Part shown: positions 13,371 to 18,673 of the stretch, piece by piece
Layout of the letters: each line of letters opens with the position of its first letter
How positions within the stretch are numbered: position 1 is the stretch's first letter
Source of the DNA: JBGSWL01 sp041752455
GTDB taxonomy: Bacteria > Pseudomonadota > Alphaproteobacteria > Rhizobiales > Rhizobiaceae
DNA length: 18,673 nucleotides
Direction of reading: 5' to 3'
Assembly (NCBI GenBank): GCA_041752455.1
Contig: JBGSWL010000135.1
Coordinates: 1-18,673 of the forward strand
The notes under the pieces: model-generated
Told to the model about the DNA's origin: nothing
The model's input: the letters and a program-made list of their open reading frames with translations, nothing else
Databases searched by the model: none
Program-made: the position numbers and the translations under genes

Positions 13371-14357
13371 ATGACCATCAACCGTCGCAGTGTGGTGATT
13401 GGAGGGGCTTCACTTGCCACCATCGCCCTCATGCCAAGTGTTCACGGCAAACAGGTCATCAAGGACATTTCGGAATTGAAGCCGGGCGAGTTCACCTGGC
13501 ATCCGGAGCGTGCGCCGAACGGGCCCGCGGCGGTGGTCGTGTCGATTCCGGAACAGCGGGTGCATGTGTACCGCAACGGCATTCGTATCGGCGTCGCCAC
13601 CTGTTCGACCGGCAAGCCCGGACACGAGACACCGACCGGCGTGTTCGTGATCCTGCAAAAGGACAAGGATCACCGCTCCTCGACCTACAACAATGCGCCG
13701 ATGCCGAACATGAACCGGCTCACCTGGTCGGGGATAGCGCTGCATGCAGGGAACCTGCCGGGCTATCCGGCAAGTCATGGCTGCGTGCGCATGCCGATGA
13801 AGTTTTCCGAGTACCTGTTTTCGATCACCCATCTCGGCACACCGGTGATCATCTCCGGATCGCACGCCGACCCTTGGGAACTGACGCACCCCGGCATGGT
13901 GCTTGGCGCCTATGCCGAACATGAGTTCGAGGGCGTGGTCGCCGGACTGAAGGGCAAGAAGCATCCGTCCGACTGGACCGAGGCTGAATCGAGCCCGATA
14001 CACACGGTCATTGCCTCGTCAGCCGACAATCTGATCGAACTGATCGAGAACGATGATGTCATTTCCAAATCGCCGCTGGGTCTTTCCGGTCGCGGCGCGC
14101 TCGGCAATCATGTCTTCATGCTGAAAGCGACCAATGACGGGGCGCGCGGCCTGCAATGGATGGCGATCAGCCATGCCGAAGGGCCGGGCGCCAATCAGGG
14201 CGCAACCGATATCCTGCGGCGCATGACGGCGGACGATGGCTTTGTCGCCAAAATGACCAAGCTGCTGCATCCGGGCATGATCTTCATCACGACCGATGTC
14301 CCTTTGTCGGCAGACAAGCGCTCCGGCAAGGACTTCGTGATCGCAACGGTCTCCTGA
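13371..14357 (+). CDS. Exported L,D-transpeptidase (YkuD) family protein
   Basis: A 328-residue exported protein. The N-terminus MTINRRSVVIGGASLATIAL is a signal peptide with a twin arginine, possibly Tat-dependent. The YkuD domain covers about 53-165: VVVSIPEQRVHVYRNGIRIG, STGKPGHETPTGVFVI, and the active site GYPASHGCVRMP with His136 and nucleophile Cys138, plus Arg140. Such enzymes form 3-3 peptidoglycan cross-links or attach proteins to peptidoglycan. Residues about 170-328 form a C-terminal extension I do not recognise, with VIASSADNLIELIENDDVIS and a final strand-rich part. GGAGG lies just before ATG 13371, confirming the start. The small lipoprotein gene follows 88 bp later and may be co-expressed. 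Confidence 0.88.
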   Translation: MTINRRSVVIGGASLATIALMPSVHGKQVIKDISELKPGEFTWHPERAPNGPAAVVVSIPEQRVHVYRNGIRIGVATCSTGKPGHETPTGVFVILQKDKDHRSSTYNNAPMPNMNRLTWSGIALHAGNLPGYPASHGCVRMPMKFSEYLFSITHLGTPVIISGSHADPWELTHPGMVLGAYAEHEFEGVVAGLKGKKHPSDWTEAESSPIHTVIASSADNLIELIENDDVISKSPLGLSGRGALGNHVFMLKATNDGARGLQWMAISHAEGPGANQGATDILRRMTADDGFVAKMTKLLHPGMIFITTDVPLSADKRSGKDFVIATVS

Positions 14358-14387
14358 CCGCTGCGGTCGACAGGCGCGCGACAGGCC

Positions 14388-14406
14388 GCCGCAGATGGTC
14401 TGCGGC
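14388..14406 (+). terminator. Hairpin after the YkuD gene
   Basis: GCCGCAGA (14388-14395) and TCTGCGGC (14399-14406) form a perfect 8-bp stem with a TGG loop, 30 bp after the YkuD stop and 40 bp before the lipoprotein gene. No T-tract follows, so it may stabilise the mRNA 3' end or attenuate transcription rather than terminate it. Confidence 0.35.
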
Positions 14407-14445
14407 GATCTGAAAGTGGCAGTTCATTGTGCGGAGTAGACGATC

Positions 14446-14778
14446 ATGAAAAGTGCATTCACGCTTCTTGTCGCAGCGGCCGGTTTGGCACTGGTTGCCG
14501 GTTGCGAGGACACCGGCAGCAATGCCGGTATCGCCACACCTCAGGTCACACCGAACGTCGCCCTTCGCAGTGGCAGCAAGGCGGATGAGGGCGCCTGCGA
14601 GCGCGCTGTTTCAATTCAAACCAACAATGGTGATGTGATCACGTTGTCGTCGCTGTTTTCTGAAGCCGCGACCGAAGTAATCGTCGGCGTTGGTCCGGAG
14701 CGCGCGCGGTGGAGCTGCATCATTTCAGGGGGCGTCGTAGGGCAGGTCATGTCCTTGACCAACGAAGGCACGCTTTGA
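14446..14778 (+). CDS. Small lipoprotein
   Basis: A 110-residue predicted lipoprotein. The signal peptide MKSAFTLLVAAAGLALVAGC ends in a lipobox (LVAGC) with Cys20 as the acylated residue, followed by Glu21-Asp22. Asp at +2 would favour inner-membrane retention in E. coli; here +2 is Glu, so outer-membrane sorting is possible. The mature part has a short low-complexity stretch and then a domain of about 60 residues (CERAVSIQTNNGDVITLSSL, then EVIVGVGPERARWSCIISGG) with two further cysteines that may pair. I do not recognise the family. It follows the YkuD gene on the same strand, and a common envelope role is plausible. Confidence 0.75.
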   Translation: MKSAFTLLVAAAGLALVAGCEDTGSNAGIATPQVTPNVALRSGSKADEGACERAVSIQTNNGDVITLSSLFSEAATEVIVGVGPERARWSCIISGGVVGQVMSLTNEGTL

Positions 14779-14792
14779 AACCGAACCCGGCA

Positions 14793-14820
14793 CCGGCTGG
14801 CTGATCGGTTCAGCCGCCGG
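14793..14820. terminator. Hairpin between convergent lipoprotein and GH5 genes
   Basis: CCGGC (14793-14797) and GGCTGA (14799-14804) pair with TCAGCC (14810-14815) and GCCGG (14816-14820): an 11-bp stem with one bulged T and a five-base loop. It lies 15 bp after the lipoprotein stop and includes the last codons of the opposing GH5 gene, so it could end transcription from either side. Neither side has a T-tract. Confidence 0.4.
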
Positions 14821-16090
14821 CCTTGGCAAGGCTTGGAAGCGGCGTGTCGGTGTCCGCCAGCGGTTCCCCGCCAAATCCTTGTAGCAGACCGAACGCGCCG
14901 CCGAACGACCACATCGACCATGCAAATCCGTGTTCTTCGGCAAGCGCAATCATGTCGCCATAGTAGGCTGCGCGCCATTCGGTCGGGGCGATGAAATCCC
15001 CGCCATATTCCTGGCGGATCATGCCGAATTCCCCGAGCAGCACACGATTGCGGGCGACGCCGTGCTTGTCTGCCCAGGCGGCAGCGGTGGCAAAGGGCTC
15101 GGCGATCTTGTTGCGCAGGGCTTCCGGATCGCCCAGAACGCGGGCCGCGCCGTTGAAATCTGACAAAACGCGCGCCCGAACATCCGGCGCCGCATCGCGC
15201 TCGATGGCGGCTCGCGTCTGGTCGAGCGCCGCTTGCGTGGCTTCAGGAGACTGCGCTTCCGGCGGCCAGGCAAGACCGGAGACATGGCGCACCACATCAC
15301 CTGCCCAGTTCGCACCTTGATGGGTGACAAAGAACGGCTCGTAGGAGTGAAACACGAAGATCGTGTTGTCGTCGGCGAACGGCGCCGGATCGATCGCTGC
15401 AAGGCCCGCTGCCGAGCCCCAGCATCCGCCGGTCAGAAGCAATGTGATCGTGGGATTTGCGGCGCGCGCAGCGCCATGCAGGGTTTGCAACTGGTCCTGC
15501 CACTGGCGCGCCTGACCGGCATTTTCACAATCGAACACCGGTTCGTTGATGACCTCGAGCGACACCTTTGCCGGATCGAACGGCGTCAGGCTTGCAGCAG
15601 TCTGCGCCACAAGCGCTGTGTAACGGGCAAAAAGCGCCGGATCTGCGAGGATCTCGACCGTCCCGAAGGTTCCGGTCTCGGGCGCGCGCGGGATGGTGTG
15701 CAGGTCGACGATGACCTTGAAGTCCTTGCGCACCAGCCGGCGGACAGCATCGCCGACCCGTTCCAGCAAAACGCGCTGGCGGCGGCCTTCGGCGCCTTCG
15801 CCGTGCATCAGAAATCCCGGTTCCAGCGGCACGCGGATCGTGTCGATCCCTGCCTCCGCCAGTTTGGCAAGATCGCGATCGGTGACAAACGACATCCATT
15901 CGGGGAAGTTCGCAAAGACCACGGGCTCGTTCCAGGCACTGACCTCCGGCCAGGTGACCCACTGGTCCATCGCGATGCCGCGGCCCGGCTTGAACGCCGG
16001 TTCGGCGGCGACAACAGCGACAGTTGACGCCAGCATTGCGGCAACGGCAGCAAGTCGTGATAGCAAGGAATGTGTGCGAATTCGAACCAT
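14810..16090 (-). CDS. Exported GH5 (cellulase-family) glycoside hydrolase
   Basis: A 426-residue glycosidase of family GH5, a retaining (beta/alpha)8-barrel family that includes endoglucanases, mannanases and exo-beta-glucanases. A signal peptide covers about residues 1-29 (ending VVAA-EP). Barrel landmarks are GIDTIRVPLEPG (81-92), VIVDLHTIPRA (126-136), acid/base Glu183 in LEVINEPVFD (178-187), VFHSYEPFF (246-254) with the conserved His-x-Tyr, and nucleophile Glu354 in LLGEFGM (351-357). All key residues are present, so it should be active. Its substrate is uncertain; periplasmic beta-glucans or exopolysaccharide are possible. Its start is only 46 bp from the divergent ybgC start, so the two promoters must overlap or lie within coding DNA. 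Confidence 0.9.
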   Translation of the reverse strand: MVRIRTHSLLSRLAAVAAMLASTVAVVAAEPAFKPGRGIAMDQWVTWPEVSAWNEPVVFANFPEWMSFVTDRDLAKLAEAGIDTIRVPLEPGFLMHGEGAEGRRQRVLLERVGDAVRRLVRKDFKVIVDLHTIPRAPETGTFGTVEILADPALFARYTALVAQTAASLTPFDPAKVSLEVINEPVFDCENAGQARQWQDQLQTLHGAARAANPTITLLLTGGCWGSAAGLAAIDPAPFADDNTIFVFHSYEPFFVTHQGANWAGDVVRHVSGLAWPPEAQSPEATQAALDQTRAAIERDAAPDVRARVLSDFNGAARVLGDPEALRNKIAEPFATAAAWADKHGVARNRVLLGEFGMIRQEYGGDFIAPTEWRAAYYGDMIALAEEHGFAWSMWSFGGAFGLLQGFGGEPLADTDTPLPSLAKAGG

Positions 16091-16136
16091 GGCTTTGCCA
16101 TACCATGAACCGGAGAGGGTCAGAGGTGGAAACGCG

Positions 16137-16601
16137 ATGATTGGTAAACCGGATGATCAGGTGGCGCTTGCCGGAACGGTGGAGGCAGGCATTCACCGGC
16201 TTGCGGCACGGGTTTACTATGCGGACACGGACTTTTCCGGTGCGGTGTATCATGCGCGGTATCTCGAGTTCTTCGAGCGGGGCCGCTCCGACCTCCTGCG
16301 CCTTGCGGGTATCCATCATACCGAACTTGCGGCCAGCGAAGGCGGCTTGTTCTGGGTGGTGCGCGACATGGCGATCCGTTTCCGCGCTGCAGCAAGGATC
16401 GATGACGTGATCATCGTGGAAACGAAAATCGCCTCGGTCGGCGGCGCGCGGATTTCCATGCGCCAGACAATCACGAGGGATGGCGCGGTCCTGGCGCAAG
16501 CCGATGTCGAAGCGGCGCTGATCGACGCAAACGGCCGGGCGCAGCGGCTTCCGCGCGCCTGGCGTACGGCCTTCGAAGCCCTTGCCGGGGCGCAATCCTA
16601 A
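16137..16601 (+). CDS. ybgC: Tol-Pal system acyl-CoA thioesterase YbgC
   Basis: YbgC is a cytosolic hotdog-fold thioesterase encoded at the head of most tol-pal operons; in other proteobacteria it hydrolyses acyl-CoA and associates with phospholipid-synthesis enzymes. The 154-residue product has the 4-hydroxybenzoyl-CoA-thioesterase-type motif RVYYADTDFSGAVYHARYLE (residues 25-44), including the conserved active-site Asp in the DTD element, then FERGRSDLLR and FWVVRDMAIRFRAAARIDD. ATG 16137 is chosen because GAGGTGG lies 7 nt upstream; the reading frame extends further upstream only as antisense to the GH5 gene. The next gene is tolQ, after 190 bp. Confidence 0.93.
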   Translation: MIGKPDDQVALAGTVEAGIHRLAARVYYADTDFSGAVYHARYLEFFERGRSDLLRLAGIHHTELAASEGGLFWVVRDMAIRFRAAARIDDVIIVETKIASVGGARISMRQTITRDGAVLAQADVEAALIDANGRAQRLPRAWRTAFEALAGAQS

Positions 16602-16608
16602 CCACTGG

Positions 16609-16616
16609 TTAACCAT
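16609..16616 (+). promoter_or_regulatory. CtrA-type half-site in the tolQ leader
   Basis: TTAACCAT matches the extended CtrA half-site reported in Caulobacter and rhizobia, and it lies within the palindrome TGGTTAACCA (16606-16615). It sits about 180 bp before the tolQ start. CtrA controls division and envelope genes in alphaproteobacteria, so a link to tol-pal would make sense. An 8-bp match alone is weak evidence. Confidence 0.35.
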
Positions 16617-16748
16617 AACCCGTTAGCATTGCTGTCATCACATGGTGGTCGGCGTGCGCTATCGCGCTGCCATTGTTTGACCGAATTCATGCGGGAAAGC
16701 GGGTCGGCGTGGCGCTGGCCTGCGGAACTGCCAACCCAGACCCTCGCC

Positions 16749-16768
16749 CGCCCGGCCACTGCCGGGCG
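16749..16768 (+). other. GC-rich hairpin in the tolQ leader
   Basis: CGCCCGGC (16749-16756) and GCCGGGCG (16761-16768) form a perfect 8-bp stem with a CACT loop, ending 23 bp before the tolQ ATG. Only two T bases follow, so it is unlikely to be a complete terminator. It could limit read-through from ybgC or affect access to the tolQ ribosome site. Confidence 0.45.
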
Positions 16769-16791
16769 TTCGGATTCACAGGACCCGTTTC

Positions 16792-17517
16792 ATGGAAACC
16801 ATCCCTTTGGCCGCCCAGGCCCATGACATGTCGCTGATCGGCCTGTTTCTGCAGGCCGGCCTGATCGTCAAGACAGTCATGATCGGCCTGCTTGCCGCCT
16901 CGATCTGGAGTTGGGCGATCATCGTCGACAAGGTGGCAGGCTATGCCCGCTATCGCCGAGCGCTGGACCGTTTCGAGGAAAGTTTCTGGTCCGGCCAGTC
17001 GCTGGAAGAGTTGTACAAGACGCTGGCCGACCGCAAGGTCACCGGCATGGGCGCTTTGTTTGTCGCCGCGATGCGCGAGTGGAAAAAAAGCTTCGAGCGT
17101 GGTGCGCGGTCTCCCGCCAGCCTGCAGCAGCGCATCGACCGCGCCATGGATGTGGCGCTGGCGCGCGAGATGGAGACGCTGGAAGCGCGCCTCGGCTTCC
17201 TGGCCTCGGTCGGTTCGGTCGCCGTTTATGTCGGCCTGTTCGGCACCGTCGTCGGCATCATGACATCGTTCCAGGCCATTGCCGGATCGCAGTCGACCAA
17301 CCTTGCGGTCGTGGCGCCGGGTATCGCCGAAGCGCTGCTGGCGACGGCCATCGGCCTTGTCGCGGCTATCCCTGCTGTCGTCGCCTACAACAAGCTGATC
17401 GCCGACACCGGCAAGATCGGTGCGCGGCTGGAAGCCTTCGCCGATGAATTTGCTGCAATTCTGTCGCGCCAGATCGATGAGCGCGCAGCCACTGCACCGC
17501 GCCAGGCCGCACAGTGA
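16792..17517 (+). CDS. tolQ: Tol-Pal inner-membrane protein TolQ
   Basis: TolQ forms, with TolR, the proton-driven stator of the Tol-Pal system that draws the outer membrane inward during division. The 241-residue product has the family layout. A first membrane helix is near 15-45 (IGLFLQAGLIVKTVMIGLLA). A cytoplasmic domain follows, with MGALFVAAMREWKKSFERG. Two more helices lie at about 137-160 (ASVGSVAVYVGLFGTVVGIM) and 174-199 (the ExbB/TolQ signature APGIAEALLATAIGLVAAIP). ATG 16792 is used. A 190-bp leader separates it from ybgC and carries the CtrA half-site and hairpin. The tolR gene follows after 21 bp. Confidence 0.97.
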   Translation: METIPLAAQAHDMSLIGLFLQAGLIVKTVMIGLLAASIWSWAIIVDKVAGYARYRRALDRFEESFWSGQSLEELYKTLADRKVTGMGALFVAAMREWKKSFERGARSPASLQQRIDRAMDVALAREMETLEARLGFLASVGSVAVYVGLFGTVVGIMTSFQAIAGSQSTNLAVVAPGIAEALLATAIGLVAAIPAVVAYNKLIADTGKIGARLEAFADEFAAILSRQIDERAATAPRQAAQ

Positions 17518-17538
17518 ACCGGACGGGAGCGCACTGAC

Positions 17539-17988
17539 ATGGCTGGCTACTCCGCAGGACGCATCAGCCGCAGGCGCCGCAACCGGCGCCCGCAGGCGGC
17601 ACGGGTGATTTCCGAGATCAATGTCACGCCGTTCGTCGACGTGATGCTGGTGCTGCTCATCATCTTCATGGTGGCTGCGCCGCTTCTGACCGTCGGCGTG
17701 CCAATCGAACTGCCGGAAAGCCGGGCCAATTCGCTGAATTCGGAAACGCAGCCGATCACCATCTCGGTCAACGAGTCCGGCGAAATCTTTCTGCAGGAGA
17801 CGCAGATCCCGCTCGATGAAGTGGTGCCCAAGCTCGAGGCGATTGCCCAGACGGGCTATGAGGAACGCATCTATATTCGCGGCGATCGCAATGCGGATTA
17901 CGGGACGGTGATGGCCGTCATGGGTCGCATCAATCAGGCCGGGTTCCGCAATCTCGGGCTGGTGACGCTCCAGGAACAGGAAAACTGA
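17539..17988 (+). CDS. tolR: Tol-Pal inner-membrane protein TolR
   Basis: TolR is the bitopic partner of TolQ; its single helix carries the proton-sensitive aspartate. The 149-residue product has a basic N-terminus (SRRRRNRRPQ), the signature ISEINVTPFVDVMLVLLIIF with Asp34 in the membrane (equivalent to the essential Asp23 of E. coli), then a periplasmic ExbD/TolR domain from about residue 55, including GVPIELPESRAN, EIFLQETQIPLDEV and YIRGDRNADYGTVMAVMGRI. Its length is normal. It lies 21 bp after tolQ and 6 bp before tolA, clearly in one transcript. Confidence 0.97.
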   Translation: MAGYSAGRISRRRRNRRPQAARVISEINVTPFVDVMLVLLIIFMVAAPLLTVGVPIELPESRANSLNSETQPITISVNESGEIFLQETQIPLDEVVPKLEAIAQTGYEERIYIRGDRNADYGTVMAVMGRINQAGFRNLGLVTLQEQEN

Positions 17989-17994
17989 GGCGCC

Positions 17995-18673
17995 ATGCGC
18001 GCAGGCCTCATCACATCGGCAACGCTTCACGCGCTGCTCCTCGGCTGGGGTCTCATCAACCTGTCGGCGCCGGAGGCGTTTGAGGTTGCAGACGTGGAAT
18101 CCCTGCCGGTCGAACTGGTGACGCTCGGCGAGATCACGCAGATCCAGGAAGGCGCGGAAGAAGCACCGAAGGACGGGCCATCGGCGCCGATTCCTTCCGA
18201 GCGTCCGCAACAGGTGCCGGACGCGGTCAATGCCGGCGACAATGCGCTTGATCAGGAAACGCCGCAAACCGAAGAGCAGCAGGCCGTCGCCGTCGAAGAG
18301 GCACGTTTGCCGGAGGTCTCCGACACTCCGCTGCCGACGCCGACGGAGCGGCCGGAACCGCCGGTCGAAGCGCAGCCTGAAACTGCGCCCGCAACGCCTG
18401 CAACCGAGGTTGCCCCCGAACCGCAGCCGAGCGAGGAAGTGACAGCCGATCCGGTCGAGGAACTGATCGCTTCGGCCGAGCCGGCCCCTGCGCCCGAACC
18501 GGAAGCGGTGCAATTGCCGACCAATCTGCCGACCCCCGCCGCGCGACCGGAACGGCCGCAGGCGCAGACCGCCAAGACCCCCGAGCGTCGCAATGAAGAG
18601 GCGCCTCAGGCGACCTCGGCACCGCGCAACACCGAAAGCGAAAGCGCCGACGAAGTGGCGAGCCTGCTGAACC
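17995..18673 (+). CDS. tolA: TolA-like Tol-Pal spanning protein, N-terminal part
   Basis: TolA links the inner-membrane TolQR motor to Pal and TolB across the periplasm. The frame opens at ATG 17995, 6 bp after tolR, and runs off the window after 226 residues. Residues about 1-23 (MRAGLITSATLHALLLGWGL) form the membrane anchor with the Ser-His pair typical of TolA/TonB helices. Next is FEVADVESLPVELVTLGEI, a TonB-like start of the periplasmic part. From about residue 50 it becomes a long Pro-, Glu- and Ala-rich low-complexity region with many PEP and PTP units, instead of the Ala-Lys coiled coil of E. coli TolA. The C-terminal globular domain is beyond the window, so the assignment rests on the anchor and the operon. 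Confidence 0.88.
   Translation, partial: MRAGLITSATLHALLLGWGLINLSAPEAFEVADVESLPVELVTLGEITQIQEGAEEAPKDGPSAPIPSERPQQVPDAVNAGDNALDQETPQTEEQQAVAVEEARLPEVSDTPLPTPTERPEPPVEAQPETAPATPATEVAPEPQPSEEVTADPVEELIASAEPAPAPEPEAVQLPTNLPTPAARPERPQAQTAKTPERRNEEAPQATSAPRNTESESADEVASLLN

Noticed and set aside
16687..18513. 608-residue open frame on the minus strand across tolQ-tolR-tolA
   Set aside because: It is antisense to three clear Tol genes, is very rich in Arg, His and Asp as expected of a shadow frame in GC-rich DNA, and shows no domain.

Overview
The window is GC-rich chromosomal DNA from an alphaproteobacterium, most likely of the order Hyphomicrobiales (Rhizobiales). The evidence is conserved gene order and protein type: tkt / DUF4164 / zapA / 6S RNA / 5-formyl-THF cyclo-ligase / ymdB, then yebC / EamA transporter / ruvCAB, then ybgC-tolQ-tolR-tolA. 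The genus cannot be fixed from the sequence alone. I see no rRNA, tRNA, CRISPR array, insertion sequence or prophage.

Layout. 1-778 (minus) is the N-terminal part of transketolase, with a good sigma-70 promoter. 1054-3182 (plus) holds a coiled-coil DUF4164 protein, ZapA, an AT-rich staphylococcal-nuclease-like gene that looks like a late arrival, the probable 6S RNA and 5-formyl-THF cyclo-ligase. 3192-4806 (plus) holds a YmdB-type phosphoesterase and a DUF4344 metallopeptidase. 4813-6489 (minus) holds three exported or membrane proteins: a six-cysteine secreted protein, a metallo-beta-lactamase-fold protein with an altered metal motif, and a small single-pass protein. 6596-8277 (plus) holds YebC and a DMT transporter.

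The centre (8364-11984) is the most unusual part. The Holliday-junction operon ruvC-ruvA-ruvB is split at both internal junctions by complete AbrB/MazE-type antitoxin plus PIN-domain toxin pairs, giving ruvC-[antitoxin-PIN]-ruvA-[antitoxin-PIN]-ruvB. Each PIN gene overlaps the next ruv gene by 4 bp (ATGA), so ruvA and ruvB look translationally coupled to toxins. The first module carries a perfect alphaproteobacterial SOS-box pattern (GTTC-N7-GTTC) over its -35 element and a small inverted repeat at its -10. The second carries a perfect 10-bp inverted repeat bracketing its -10, plus a third half-site upstream. I infer that transcription of ruvA and ruvB answers both to LexA and to antitoxin autoregulation.

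12041-16090 is an accessory block between ruvB and the tol cluster: a LysR regulator, an exported L,D-transpeptidase-like YkuD protein, a small lipoprotein and, on the minus strand, an exported GH5 glycosidase. 16137-18673 (plus) is the start of the Tol-Pal envelope system (ybgC, tolQ, tolR, partial tolA), with a CtrA-type half-site and a hairpin in the tolQ leader.
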